A DNA stretch of 64,000 nt. It comes from Methanolinea sp. UBA277 (GTDB lineage Archaea > Halobacteriota > Methanomicrobia > Methanomicrobiales > Methanospirillaceae). Both the position numbers and the translations under genes were made by a program. Positions 52,255-60,974 of this stretch are shown here, piece by piece. The stretch covers positions 246,297 through 310,296 of the forward strand of contig DANP01000020.1 of NCBI GenBank assembly GCA_002499905.1, in the 5' to 3' direction. The notes beneath the pieces were generated by a model that saw only the letters and a list, made by a program, of their open reading frames with translations, had not been told where the DNA came from and did not search any database. Each line of letters opens with the position of its first letter. The first letter of the stretch is position 1.

Positions 52255-52617
52255 TCAGGCCTCAGCTGCGCTCCCATATGCGGCAACCACATCTCTGACC
52301 GTGCCTTCGATGACCGTCACCCGGACCATCGCCAGGTCTGTTCCTGAAGGATCCTTCATGGACTGCATCTCGAAGCTGTACACGAACTGCCAGCAGTAAG
52401 GGCATCGGAGGGTGATGGTGTCGATGAGGGTCAGGTTCCTTCCGTTGTAATTTCTGTACTCTTCCATTGCGGTTACGTAGTCGCGAGCAATCTCCCGGCT
52501 CTCATCCAGGGAAACAGGGATTGGTTCCTGAGGCACCGGGGTGATGCATCCGGCGAAGGCTATTGTCAGGATGAGGATTGTTGCAGTGATGATGCATACG
52601 CTTCGCGAGGCGGTCAT
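52255..52617 (-). CDS. Small secreted lipoprotein
   Basis: 120 residues from the ATG at 52617. A lipoprotein signal ends in FAGC (Cys about 23). The mature part has a helix (DESREIARDYVTAMEEY) and a YNGRNLTLIDTI strand, then two Cys in LRCPYCWQFVYSF that could bind metal or form a disulfide, and VRVTVIEGTVRDVV. Similar small lipoproteins are common in methanogens; the function is unknown. Confidence 0.6.
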   Translation of the reverse strand: MTASRSVCIITATILILTIAFAGCITPVPQEPIPVSLDESREIARDYVTAMEEYRNYNGRNLTLIDTITLRCPYCWQFVYSFEMQSMKDPSGTDLAMVRVTVIEGTVRDVVAAYGSAAEA

Positions 52618-52797
52618 GGTATTATCAGTGTTTCTGGAGAGAACAGAAAAAAGTGATTGCAATAGTTACTTCCTGATTTGCAATGGACGTTATTGAAAGA
52701 CAGTACATACTGTTTATTCCCGTCCTGACACATGAGAGATTATAACGGGCAGAGAATACCCCTGCCTGCCTGCAGTGAACGGAGTGTTTCATACGTG

Positions 52798-53625
52798 ATG
52801 AAGTCATTAGATATCCGGACCGCACCGCTCCGGACGACCAGGGCCGGTGATATCACCCTCGCCTTCCGGGTGTTAGGTTCCGGGGACCCGGTAATCCTGA
52901 TCAACGGCTTTGCGTCAGCGATGGACACCTGGAACCCGCCGGTCCTTGCGGCACTGGCACAGCGCTACCAGGTTGTCGTCTTCGACAACCGGGGAACCGG
53001 CTACTCCGGGTCGTCTGAGAAGGAGTACTCCATTCCCCTGTTCGCAGAAGATACCGTCCGGCTGATGGATGTGCTGGAGATCTCCTCCGCCGACCTCATC
53101 GGCCACTCCATGGGGGCGATGATCGCCCAGGAGATCGTCCTCGGGCATCCTGACCGGGTGAACCGGCTGGTGCTGGTGTCGGGCGACTGCGGCGGCCGGC
53201 ACGCGGTCCGGATGAGCCGGGAGGTGTGGGAGACCCTCACCGACAAGCGCGGGAACCTGCAGGAGCAGGCGGAGCGGATGTTCTCCATCCTCTTCCCGCC
53301 ACAGTGGCTCCGGGAGAACGACCCGTGGGCTGCCTGTCCCGCAGTGTACGAGACAACGCCTGAAGAGAACACCGCCCGGCAGCGGGAAACACTCTGGTCA
53401 TGGGACGGGACATATGACCGGCTGCCGGGTTTCGCGTCGCCAACCCAGGTGGTGACCGGGACCGATGATGTGATCATCCCGCCGGAAAATTCGGTTCTCC
53501 TCGCCCGGCGCATCCCCGGTGCCCGGCTGGTGCAGTTCCCGGACGGGGGCCACGGGCTTATGTACCAGTTCCCGGATCAGTTTTCTGACGTGGTTCTGTC
53601 GTTTCTTGCCGGAAAACCCCTTTAA
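52798..53625 (+). CDS. Alpha/beta hydrolase
   Basis: 275 residues from the ATG at 52798. The oxyanion loop is NGFASAMDTW, the motif VFDNRGTGYSGS is typical, and the nucleophile is Ser in IGHSMGAMIAQE (about residue 104). The Asp is in VTGTDDVIIP and the His in PDGGHGLMYQ. There is no signal peptide. It hydrolyses an ester or similar bond; the substrate is unknown. It is divergent from the lipoprotein; a truncated flavoprotein gene lies convergently 7 bases after its stop. Confidence 0.82.
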   Translation: MKSLDIRTAPLRTTRAGDITLAFRVLGSGDPVILINGFASAMDTWNPPVLAALAQRYQVVVFDNRGTGYSGSSEKEYSIPLFAEDTVRLMDVLEISSADLIGHSMGAMIAQEIVLGHPDRVNRLVLVSGDCGGRHAVRMSREVWETLTDKRGNLQEQAERMFSILFPPQWLRENDPWAACPAVYETTPEENTARQRETLWSWDGTYDRLPGFASPTQVVTGTDDVIIPPENSVLLARRIPGARLVQFPDGGHGLMYQFPDQFSDVVLSFLAGKPL

Positions 53626-53632
53626 GAGGTCG

Positions 53633-53932
53633 TCAGGTCCCCTTCTTCCGGCCGATGAACATGCCTCCGCCGGAGACCGGCGAAAGGAAGATGGCCACGT
53701 CACTCCGCACAAACGTGGTCGGGACTGCTCTCCCGGAATCTTCCCGGGTGCAGATCCCGGGATGCTCAATCCAGCACCGGAAGCACCCGGGTACGGTTTC
53801 CTCGTCCTGGTCACCAATGGAGAACGAATCGACCTCCCAGCCGTTCCGCCTCAGTTCTTCCTCAATAATTTCGCAGGCTGCCCGGGAGTGCCGGCTCCCG
53901 TCCCGCGATCCGTCAACAATCACTGCCCGCAT
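53633..53932 (-). pseudogene. Truncated iron-sulfur flavoprotein-like gene (paralogue of 59107)
   Basis: 99 residues that match the first ~95 of the 191-residue protein at 59107: RAVIVDGSRDGSRHSRAA, CFRCWIEHPGICT and SDVAIFLSPVSGGGMFIG. The rest of the flavin fold is missing, because the frame ends in GRKKGT at a point where the paralogue goes on with LDRMIPNVLPFF. One cysteine of the iron-sulfur motif (the first of the cluster in the paralogue) is also absent. It is probably a non-functional remnant, although the frame is still open. Confidence 0.6.
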
Positions 53933-54098
53933 CCCGGTCCTCCGTCTTTTCAGACACGGGATGATTGCGGGGAGATTATTTCAAGGTTTGCCCGGGAGTC
54001 TGTCCGATCAGTGATCGTCCCTGAAAACCGGGTCCTTCACCCGGAAGGGAACATTTTTTTCCCTGAAAGATCTCTTTCCCTGCAGAGAGGGTGTGCAC

Positions 54099-54785
54099 GT
54101 GGAGGTATACGTCGGAACAAGCGGCTGGGCCTACGGCTGGAACGAGGGCGGGAACCTCGACTGGTTTGTCGGGAATGCCGGCCTGAATGCGGTGGAGCTG
54201 AATGCCAGTTTCTACCGCTTCCCCTACCGGAACCAGATCCTCGGCTGGTCGCGAAAGGGAGGGGAACTCCGCTGGGCGGTGAAGGTCCACAAGGGGGTCA
54301 CCCATACCCGCCGGTTCAATGAATCTGCACAGGAGCTCTGGACGAAGTTCCGGGATGCGTTTGCCCCGCTCGATCCCTTCATCGATTTCTACCTCTTCCA
54401 GGCTCATCCCCGGCATACCGATGCTGCACGACTGATCGCCTTTGCCGGGTTTACCGGGCTTGGGAATCGTTGCGCCCTCGAGATCCGGAACCGGGATCTC
54501 CTCCTCGATGATGCGGCCTGCAGCGAGCTGCAGGAGCACGCAACCCTGGTCTCCGTCGATTCGCCGGACACTAGGAACCGGATCTTTCCCGGTGAGATCA
54601 TCTACCTCCGGATGCACGGGAGGGAGGACTGGTACAGCCACGACTATTCCGATGAGGAGCTCGACGAAACGGCGGAGTGCATACGGGATGCAAACCCGGG
54701 GAAGGTATACGTGTTCTTCAACAACGACCATGCGATGCTGGAGAATGCCCGGAGGATGCGGGAAATCCTGCGGGAGGGGGAGTAG
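54099..54785 (+). CDS. DUF72-family protein
   Basis: 228 residues from the GTG at 54099, eight bases after GAGAGG. The opening YVGTSGWAYGWNEG, the NAVELNASFYRFPY motif, and later YLRMHGREDWYSHDYSDEEL and VYVFFNNDHAM are the conserved points of DUF72, a TIM-barrel-like family of unknown function that is sometimes suggested to act on nucleic acids or sugars. It is soluble. The downstream membrane gene starts 65 bases later. Confidence 0.82.
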   Translation: MEVYVGTSGWAYGWNEGGNLDWFVGNAGLNAVELNASFYRFPYRNQILGWSRKGGELRWAVKVHKGVTHTRRFNESAQELWTKFRDAFAPLDPFIDFYLFQAHPRHTDAARLIAFAGFTGLGNRCALEIRNRDLLLDDAACSELQEHATLVSVDSPDTRNRIFPGEIIYLRMHGREDWYSHDYSDEELDETAECIRDANPGKVYVFFNNDHAMLENARRMREILREGE

Positions 54786-54850
54786 GTACGACCGGTACTC
54801 CCCGACCCACCGGCAACACTTTGACACCCGGCACCACACGATAGAGGACA

Positions 54851-55378
54851 ATGACCCGCTGGTACCCTCCCGAAGACCTAGCCTACCATGAAGTCCAGCA
54901 GTTCCGGCAGATCTGGATCGTTCTCATCGTGGCGTTCCTGGCCGCCATCGCCTGGTATACCTTTGCCGTCCAGATCATCCTTGGCGAGCCGTTCGGGACC
55001 AATCCGGCCCCTGACATCGTGGTGCTGATTATCCTGGCCATCTTCGGGATCGCCTTTCCCCTGTGGTTCTTCGTGATGAAGCTCGAGATCCAGGTCACCG
55101 GCACGGCACTCCGGTTCCGCATGTACCCTCTCCACCCTTCCTGGAAAGAGGTCCCGTTTGAGACTGTTTCCAACGTAATGGCTGTGGTATACAGACCGCT
55201 CCGGGAGTATGGCGGTTGGGGGATCCGGTTCGGCAGGAAGGGTATGGCCTATAATGTCTCTGGCGACCGGGGAGTGCAGGTCACCCTGAAGAGCGGGAAA
55301 TCGTTCCTCCTCGGGTCGCTTCGGGCAGAAAATCTGGAGCTCGTGCTCCGGTCAAAGATCCGCCCGGGAAAGCGGTGA
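54851..55378 (+). CDS. DUF6141-like membrane protein
   Basis: 175 residues. Two membrane segments lie at about 20-45 and 58-80 (QIWIVLIVAFLAAIAWYTF, VVLIILAIFGIAFPLWFF). A PH-like soluble part follows with ITG-type strands: GTALRFRMYPLHPSWKEV, then GGWGIRFGRKGMAYNVSG. The order helix-helix-beta is that of DUF6141 proteins. Function unknown; probably membrane-bound with the soluble part inside. Confidence 0.6.
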   Translation: MTRWYPPEDLAYHEVQQFRQIWIVLIVAFLAAIAWYTFAVQIILGEPFGTNPAPDIVVLIILAIFGIAFPLWFFVMKLEIQVTGTALRFRMYPLHPSWKEVPFETVSNVMAVVYRPLREYGGWGIRFGRKGMAYNVSGDRGVQVTLKSGKSFLLGSLRAENLELVLRSKIRPGKR

Positions 55379-55457
55379 GCTTCTCACCATGCTGCCGTTC
55401 CATCTCCTTGCCGGTCCAAGACCGTCCGTGTATGATCTGCCAGGGCTTTGATCGTCT

Positions 55458-55988
55458 TTATCCGATCCGCCGGTAGGTGAATTCGTAGAACCCTATGCCC
55501 GAAATCGGTCCCCCTGCCATATGCTCCATCTCATGGGCGAGCCCGTAGGCCGCAGACCCGGTAAATATGAGCTCCCGGTTTTCGAGCTCCCGTACCCGGA
55601 TCTCCATGGTATCCGGGTCAACATCGGCCCGGATGATCCGATCCCCCCTGGCCTTCACGCAGTAGGGCCGGGTGACGAGGAGCCGGGTTTCCTCCTCGCC
55701 GCATTTCTCAAGCCTCCTGACCGCTCCCTCCTCCTCGACGATCTCGGGACCGATGATCAGAAAGACCGCTTCCCCCGTAGTGCCGGCCTTCCGCTCCTCA
55801 TCGTACACCGTGTTCTTCTCGACCACCGAGACCGACCGGATCTCTCCGGCGGCGTAGCTCCAGTCCCCACCGGAGCGGAGCGAGAGAATCAGCGGGATGA
55901 ATGCTTCCGGGGGAAGATCGAACCCGGATATGAGCTCCTCCTCGGCACGGGCGAAAGCAAACATCCTGCGGATGGTCGCGGGATCCAT
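55458..55988 (-). CDS. Divergent peptide-deformylase-like protein (HEMEH motif)
   Basis: 176 residues. FLIIGPEIVEEEG, then CGEEETRLLVTRPYCVKARG and finally GLAHEMEHMAGG follow the order of the last two deformylase motifs, with HEMEH standing for the HExxH zinc site and a Cys (CGEEE) near the place of motif 2. Motif 1 (GxGxAAPQ) is not visible. It could be a remote deformylase relative or another small zinc hydrolase. It is the second such gene in this window after 30044. Confidence 0.5.
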   Translation of the reverse strand: MDPATIRRMFAFARAEEELISGFDLPPEAFIPLILSLRSGGDWSYAAGEIRSVSVVEKNTVYDEERKAGTTGEAVFLIIGPEIVEEEGAVRRLEKCGEEETRLLVTRPYCVKARGDRIIRADVDPDTMEIRVRELENRELIFTGSAAYGLAHEMEHMAGGPISGIGFYEFTYRRIG

Positions 55989-56234
55989 GGAGAGGATCAG
56001 CAGAGAGGGGATTTAAGGGTGATGTCCGGCAGACGTCCTTCCGGACCCGGGGAATATTCACGGGAACGGATGCGTCCGGCGGGGGCTTTTCCATCTCCAG
56101 ACCAGAGGTTCCCTCACTGCACGACTGTCTCCTCCTGATCCGGGTGCTCTCCGCTACCGCTCCTCCCCGCCATGTTCATCTCCCCATCCGGCCCATCAGA
56201 GATAAGAACACACTATTCTCAACGGAGTACTGTC

Positions 56235-57050
56235 ATGGAACCTGATCCCCGCATGTACGTGCATGGTCGGACCGTCCGGGAAGCGGAGCGACTGGCCTAC
56301 CAGGCATCGGGCCTCGCCCATATCCTCCACCACGATACCCGCTACCCTGCCGGGAGCCGGGTGCTCGAGGCGGCCTGCGGGATCGGGGCCCAGACCGTGA
56401 TCCTGGCAAAGAACAGCCCGGAGGCGGAATTCGTCGCGGTCGATATCTCCCCGGAATCGCTCCTACAGGCAGTGCGAAGGGCAGCACGGGAGGGATGCAC
56501 GAACATCATGTTCCGGACGGCCGATGTCTACGACCTCCCCTTCGGCCCCGGGAGCTTTGACCATGTGTTCGTCTGCTTCCTGCTCGAGCACCTCCCCGAC
56601 CCGCTCTTCGCCCTGCACCGGCTGAAGGCAGTCCTCCGGCAGGGCGGGACCATCACGGCGATCGAGGGTGACCACGGCTCGGCCCTCTTCTACCCTGAGA
56701 GTCCTGATGCCCACCGGGTTATCCGGTGCCTGATCGATATCCAGGCGGCTATGGGCGGCAACTCCCTCATCGGAAGGGAACTCCGGCACCTGATGGATGA
56801 GGCCGGGTTCTGTTCCGTGGAGATATCGCCCCGCATCGTGTACGCCGATGCCGGACACCCGGAAGGCAGGGAAGGCGTGAAGAACATCTTCATCGCCATG
56901 GTGGAGGGGGTGAGGGAGGAGGCCCTGTCCCGCGGGATGGTGACGGGGCCGGAGTGGGAGAAGGGGATCCGGGATCTCTACCGGACAACGGAGAATGGGG
57001 GGACATTTGCCTATACCTTCTTCAAGGCTGTAGGGGTGAAGGGCGAGTGA
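56235..57050 (+). CDS. Class I SAM-dependent methyltransferase
   Basis: 271 residues from the ATG at 56235. SAM motif I is VLEAACGIGAQTVILAKN (about 44-61), followed by VAVDISPES, the motif II region DVYDLPFGPGSFDHVFVCF, and motif III EHLPDPLFALHRLKAVLRQGG. This is the UbiE/UbiG-like small-molecule type. The C-terminal part (GNSLIGRELRHLMDEAGF) covers the substrate. Substrate unknown; a metabolite, quinone-like or arsenical acceptor are all possible. The next gene is a sensor-regulator 54 bases on, same strand. Confidence 0.82.
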   Translation: MEPDPRMYVHGRTVREAERLAYQASGLAHILHHDTRYPAGSRVLEAACGIGAQTVILAKNSPEAEFVAVDISPESLLQAVRRAAREGCTNIMFRTADVYDLPFGPGSFDHVFVCFLLEHLPDPLFALHRLKAVLRQGGTITAIEGDHGSALFYPESPDAHRVIRCLIDIQAAMGGNSLIGRELRHLMDEAGFCSVEISPRIVYADAGHPEGREGVKNIFIAMVEGVREEALSRGMVTGPEWEKGIRDLYRTTENGGTFAYTFFKAVGVKGE

Positions 57051-57104
57051 TACCCTGAAACCTTATGGTTAATATCCCGGCACAGCCCATATCCGGATCA
57101 GTCT

Positions 57105-58283
57105 ATGGAAGTGTCTGATCAGGACCCCGCAGGACGGATCAAGGCCCTCCTTGCAGAGAACCGGAGGGGACTGACCATATCCGAGATCGCGGCCCGGCTG
57201 GATATAAACCGGAACCGGGTCTCAACTCTTCTCTCCCTTCTCGAAGTGACCGGTGACGTGGAGTACACCACCTTTGGAAAGGCACGGGCATACTACCCTG
57301 CCCGGAGGATTCCTGCCGCTGCTCTCCTGAGCCTCTCCTCGGACCTGGTGTGCACCTTCGATGAGTCGGGTACCCTGCTCTTTGGGAACGAGACATTCCT
57401 CAGCTTCTTCGGACTCAGACTGGTGGACGTGAGAGGCCGGAAGGTGGATGATATCCCGACCACTATCAGGGATATCCCACTCCTCTCCACCCTTCTTTCA
57501 GATCTTCTCACCGGACGAGAGACCGTCTGCGAGCTGACAGTCCTGCAGGGCACTGTAGGGAGCCGGACGGTCCATTTCAGGGGAAAAGGGATCCCGACCA
57601 TCTTTGAGGACGGGGGCAGGGGAACGACAGTGATCCTTGAAGACCTGACCGCCGAACGTGAGTACACCCGGAACCTGGAATTTCTGGCCAGGACCTCTGC
57701 CCAGCTTGCCGATATGGGTGACGACGAGAATATCTACCAGTATATCGCTGACCGGATTGCCGAGCTCGCCCCGGAGAGCATGGTGGGGATCAGCTCCGTT
57801 CATCCCCGGACGCATGCCGTTACGCTGGCCGCCGTCGGAGGAGACAGGGCCCTCCTCGAGGGGCTCTTCAGCGGGCTTGGTATTGCACCGGACGGGGCAG
57901 CCTTCACGATGGAGAATACGCCCGAGGCGGCTCCCTTCCTCACGAAAAGTCATCTCGAAGAGGCTGCAGACCGGCTCTACATCCAGCTCTTCCGGATGTT
58001 CCCCGAGGAACTCTGCGACCGACTCCAGGACCAGCTCTCGCTCGGGAAGAATTACGGCATGGGATGCGTCTGCCGTGGCGGCCTCTACGGGTCGGTGACC
58101 ATCCGGCTGAAGAAAGGTGCCGAGCTCCGCCACAGGGAGACCATAGAGGCCTTTGTCCGGCAGGCCGGGATTGCACTGCAGCGACGCCACATGCGGGAGA
58201 AACTCCAGCTGGCAGAGGAACGGATCTATAAGCTTGAATCATCCGGGGATATCAGGAAGGATGATGCCATCCGGCATGCCTGA
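57105..58283 (+). CDS. Winged-helix PAS-domain sensor regulator
   Basis: 392 residues. Residues about 10-65 form a winged helix (GLTISEIAARLDINRNRVST). A PAS domain at about 75-185 (LVCTFDESGTLLFGNETFLSFFGL) follows. Then comes a GAF-like domain at about 195-375 (EFLARTSAQLADMG and DRIAELAPESMVGISS), with a C-terminal coiled stretch. There is no kinase domain, so signal sensing and DNA binding lie in one chain, a common archaeal layout. It is soluble. Its ligand is unknown; it may control the neighbouring methyltransferase or itself. Confidence 0.78.
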   Translation: MEVSDQDPAGRIKALLAENRRGLTISEIAARLDINRNRVSTLLSLLEVTGDVEYTTFGKARAYYPARRIPAAALLSLSSDLVCTFDESGTLLFGNETFLSFFGLRLVDVRGRKVDDIPTTIRDIPLLSTLLSDLLTGRETVCELTVLQGTVGSRTVHFRGKGIPTIFEDGGRGTTVILEDLTAEREYTRNLEFLARTSAQLADMGDDENIYQYIADRIAELAPESMVGISSVHPRTHAVTLAAVGGDRALLEGLFSGLGIAPDGAAFTMENTPEAAPFLTKSHLEEAADRLYIQLFRMFPEELCDRLQDQLSLGKNYGMGCVCRGGLYGSVTIRLKKGAELRHRETIEAFVRQAGIALQRRHMREKLQLAEERIYKLESSGDIRKDDAIRHA

Positions 58284-58420
58284 CAGGACTCTGCTACCGG
58301 TGCTCGCGATAAGACAGTTCGATTGTGAACCGCACCACCCTATTATCCTTGCTCCCTTATGCCCTGTTCTGATGAAATAACCGCCTGTCTCCAGGTAGTC
58401 ACCTGCCGGGAAAAAGGGAA

Positions 58421-59110
58421 TCAGTTGGTCTTCCGGAACGGCCTTTTCTCCATCTCTTTCCAGACGGCCGGATCCTTCACCTGGTGCTTCCAGGACCGGT
58501 TGGCATTGAGCAGGAACATCCATATCGGGACCAGCGGTTTGTCGGCGAGTTTCACCGCACCGGACGGCACCGGCCCGCCCCGTGCCAGCGCCCCGGCGGC
58601 AATCTCGAGCGACTTCCGGGCATTCCGTGCCACGAAACCGGCGTCCCCGAGCGGCTTTCCGTTGATCACTGCACCAGGGGCAAAAGCGAGCCCGCCGGCC
58701 CAGCCGAACTCCGCCTCCTTTGCAAACTGCTTGTAAATGGCCAGCGCCGTGGTATTCTGCTCCGGCTCCGGGAACCCGCTGTTCACCAGGGCGATCAGGC
58801 GCTGTCGCCAGGGCGGCTGCGCTACCATCCTCCGGTCCCGGATCATCTCCAGGGCGGCGATGACCGGTGCCGGCAGGCAGTCGATGTAGAGCGGAGAGAC
58901 GAACACCAGGATGTCTGCCTGGTTGACCGCATCCATCAGGTCGTTTCTCCCCACATCGGATTTCATGTACTGGTAGAGGTTGATGACCCCGGTCTCCGCT
59001 CCCTGCTTCTCCATTTCCGAGAGCAGGTAGGACCCGAGCGATGCCGAAGTGCTCTGTGACCCCCGTGGGCTCCCGATCAGCAGGAGCACCCGTTGCAGGT
59101 GTCCGGTCAT
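58421..59110 (-). CDS. Flavodoxin/NAD(P)H-oxidoreductase-like protein
   Basis: 229 residues. Residues 8-25 (VLLLIGSPRGSQSTSASL) are the phosphate-binding loop of the flavodoxin-like fold, and ILVFVSPLYIDCLPAP (about 66-81) is the typical flavin-contact segment. There are no iron-sulfur cysteines. It overlaps the start of the upstream iron-sulfur flavoprotein by four bases (ATGA), so the two are made together and may act as partners in electron transfer. Confidence 0.75.
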   Translation of the reverse strand: MTGHLQRVLLLIGSPRGSQSTSASLGSYLLSEMEKQGAETGVINLYQYMKSDVGRNDLMDAVNQADILVFVSPLYIDCLPAPVIAALEMIRDRRMVAQPPWRQRLIALVNSGFPEPEQNTTALAIYKQFAKEAEFGWAGGLAFAPGAVINGKPLGDAGFVARNARKSLEIAAGALARGGPVPSGAVKLADKPLVPIWMFLLNANRSWKHQVKDPAVWKEMEKRPFRKTN

Positions 59111-59682
59111 GCCATCACCCCCACCCGGGAGAGGATCGTCCGAACCCCCAGCCGTATGGTGTCACGGTCCTCCGTTCCGTACACGAACCCGGCGGCATGA
59201 GCGGGTGCGTAGAAGTTGATCGCGTTCCTGTCTACGAGCGCCCGGAAGATCATCTCAACTGACTGGACCGGCTTTTGCAGGACACCGATCGCGATGAGCT
59301 TCGGGTACGCATCGTACCGTTTCCTGTGGTGGATCTCCCCCTTGAATTTCTCGAAGAATGGGAGCACGTTCGGGATCATCCGGTCAAGCGCTTTCTTGAG
59401 CTGATATGAGTAGCCCCCGAAGGTGACCGGAGAGAGAAAAACGGCAAGATCACTCGTGATATACAGCCCGGGTATCATCCGGCCCTGGTCCGTACCTGAG
59501 CACAGGCCGGGATGTTTTATCCAGCACCGTAAGCACCCGTCGCAGGGCCTGATGTCCATATCGCGGAGGAGGAGGGAACGGACCTTCCAGCCGTTCTCCT
59601 TCAGCTGCTCCTCGAGGACTTCGCGGGCTGTCCGGGATGTCTGGTCCCCCTGCCGGGAACCGTCAAGCACTACTGCTCGCAT
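59107..59682 (-). CDS. Iron-sulfur flavoprotein (Isf-like)
   Basis: 191 residues from the ATG at 59682. The flavodoxin-like loop DGSRQGDQTSRTAREVLEE lies near 6-24. The compact cluster motif CDGCLRCWIKHPGLC (C-x2-C-x2-C-x7-C) is the 4Fe-4S site of archaeal iron-sulfur flavoproteins. SDLAVFLSPVTFGGYSYQLK contacts FMN. Such proteins pass electrons or reduce O2 and peroxide in methanogens. It is followed by the flavodoxin-like gene and lies upstream of the rubredoxin; a truncated copy sits at 53633. Confidence 0.82.
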   Translation of the reverse strand: MRAVVLDGSRQGDQTSRTAREVLEEQLKENGWKVRSLLLRDMDIRPCDGCLRCWIKHPGLCSGTDQGRMIPGLYITSDLAVFLSPVTFGGYSYQLKKALDRMIPNVLPFFEKFKGEIHHRKRYDAYPKLIAIGVLQKPVQSVEMIFRALVDRNAINFYAPAHAAGFVYGTEDRDTIRLGVRTILSRVGVMA

Positions 59683-59766
59683 CAAAACCCCCCCACCCTT
59701 AATGGGCGTGTGGTAATGGGAGTTGGGGTTAATGAAAGTATCCCTTTCAGGAAGCAGGGGGTCTCT

Positions 59767-59931
59767 TTAGTCAACCTGCTTCAGGTGCATTCTCCCTGAA
59801 CCGCAGAACGGGCATTTCCAGGAGTCCGGAAAATCGGCGGGTTCTGTTCCCGGGGCGATCCCGCTTACTGGATCCCCTTTTTCTGAATCGTAGGTATACA
59901 TATTGCAGACGTTGCAGCGGTAGTGTGTCAT
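59767..59931 (-). CDS. Rubredoxin
   Basis: 54 residues from the ATG at 59931. It has two Cys pairs, CNVCNMYTYD (residues 6-9) and CPFCGSG, plus the usual Trp of DSWKCP and the Gly-Pro-type turn GIAPGTEPADFP. It is a small cytoplasmic one-iron electron carrier. It closely resembles the rubredoxin domain at the start of the protein at 44947 (the same DFPD.WKCP core). It lies upstream of the iron-sulfur flavoprotein and flavodoxin-like genes on the same strand, likely partners. Confidence 0.9.
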   Translation of the reverse strand: MTHYRCNVCNMYTYDSEKGDPVSGIAPGTEPADFPDSWKCPFCGSGRMHLKQVD

Positions 59932-60029
59932 AGCTCCCGCATGGGCTGGGAGCGGCATCAATCTTGTGTCCGGTTCAGGATGATCCGGATCGGGCACGAA
60001 ATGAAAAAAGAATGATTGGTCTGTCACTT

Positions 60030-60395
60030 TCAGAATTTTTTCAGAATCGAGAAAATCGATGGGCCGCCTGAAGAAGTATTCCCTTGTTCCTTCTGCTTCG
60101 TGCCGTGTACACCTGCAGTCTTCCAGTACGGACTCATCCCGAAGATGAAAAAGATGATCGCAAGCAGGATGAACCCGAACTGTGCGACATCAAGGTAGAT
60201 TCCCTGTGCGATGCTGAACAGGAAAATGTCTACCATTTCAAGGACAGCGTAAATGAGCAGAAAGATCAGTCCTGCCAGGAATTCCAGTTTTTCCCATCTC
60301 AGTGCCAGTACTACTGCGATGAAAGCAACCGTCACCTGGATTATTTCATAGAGCAGTATTCCCCATGTGATGACCGGAGGTATCAATCCGAACAC
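60030..60395 (-). CDS. Small membrane protein (three to four segments)
   Basis: 121 residues. Hydrophobic segments lie at about residues 3-32, 37-60 and 68-90 (ITWGILLYEIIQVTVAFIAVV, FLAGLIFLLIYAVL and FGFILLAIIFFIFG). The polar C-terminus (GTKQKEQGNTSSGG) is basic at its end. A minus-strand TATA (AAATATATAAATAC, about 60421-60432) implies a leader of some tens of bases. No family recognised. Confidence 0.55.
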   Translation of the reverse strand: MFGLIPPVITWGILLYEIIQVTVAFIAVVLALRWEKLEFLAGLIFLLIYAVLEMVDIFLFSIAQGIYLDVAQFGFILLAIIFFIFGMSPYWKTAGVHGTKQKEQGNTSSGGPSIFSILKKF

Positions 60396-60608
60396 TCCCG
60401 GAAGACAGTGTAGGTAGTGGCGTATTTATATATTTGGCACCTGAGAGAACGAGCCGGAAGGGTAACCCGAAATTTTCCCAAAGACAGATGACGCTCCAGC
60501 ATACCACCCAAAATTGAAGTTTTTCTTTGAACGGGCAATTAAAAAGACATTTCCGGGATATTTCTGGTAATCCCAATCAATATCTATTATGAGATCAACC
60601 CTTCCTCT

Positions 60609-60974
60609 ATGGCAAAACGGCCACTTGGAGTCACCATCATCGGCATTCTCTGGATCATCTTCGGCATCTTCGGGCTGCTTGCCGGTGTATGGTTGATGGC
60701 GAGAGGGGCCGTATTCTTCGGGCCTTTCGGACTGCTGTTCGGGGTCATCTCCATCATCATCGGGATCATCTTCATCATCATCGGGATCGGCTGCTTCCAG
60801 GCCTTGCCCTGGGTCTGGACTGTCGGCGTCATCATTTCTGTCCTCAGTATCATCGCAGGGATTGCCAGCCTCATCACCTCAGGGGCAGGGGCCCTGCTCG
60901 GGATCGTCATCCCAGGGATCATCCTATACTACCTCTTCCAGCCGCACGTGAAGGCCTACTTCGGAAAGGTCTGA
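60609..60974 (+). CDS. Small hydrophobic membrane protein
   Basis: 121 residues, four membrane segments with almost no polar loops: GVTIIGILWIIFGIFGLLA, LLFGVISIIIGIIFIIIGIG, VWTVGVIISVLSIIAGIA and ALLGIVIPGIILYYLF. The motif-like end QPHVKAYFGK is common in small archaeal membrane proteins of this sort (annotated as hypothetical). No function is known. CAATATCTATTATG upstream may be the promoter. Confidence 0.65.
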   Translation: MAKRPLGVTIIGILWIIFGIFGLLAGVWLMARGAVFFGPFGLLFGVISIIIGIIFIIIGIGCFQALPWVWTVGVIISVLSIIAGIASLITSGAGALLGIVIPGIILYYLFQPHVKAYFGKV

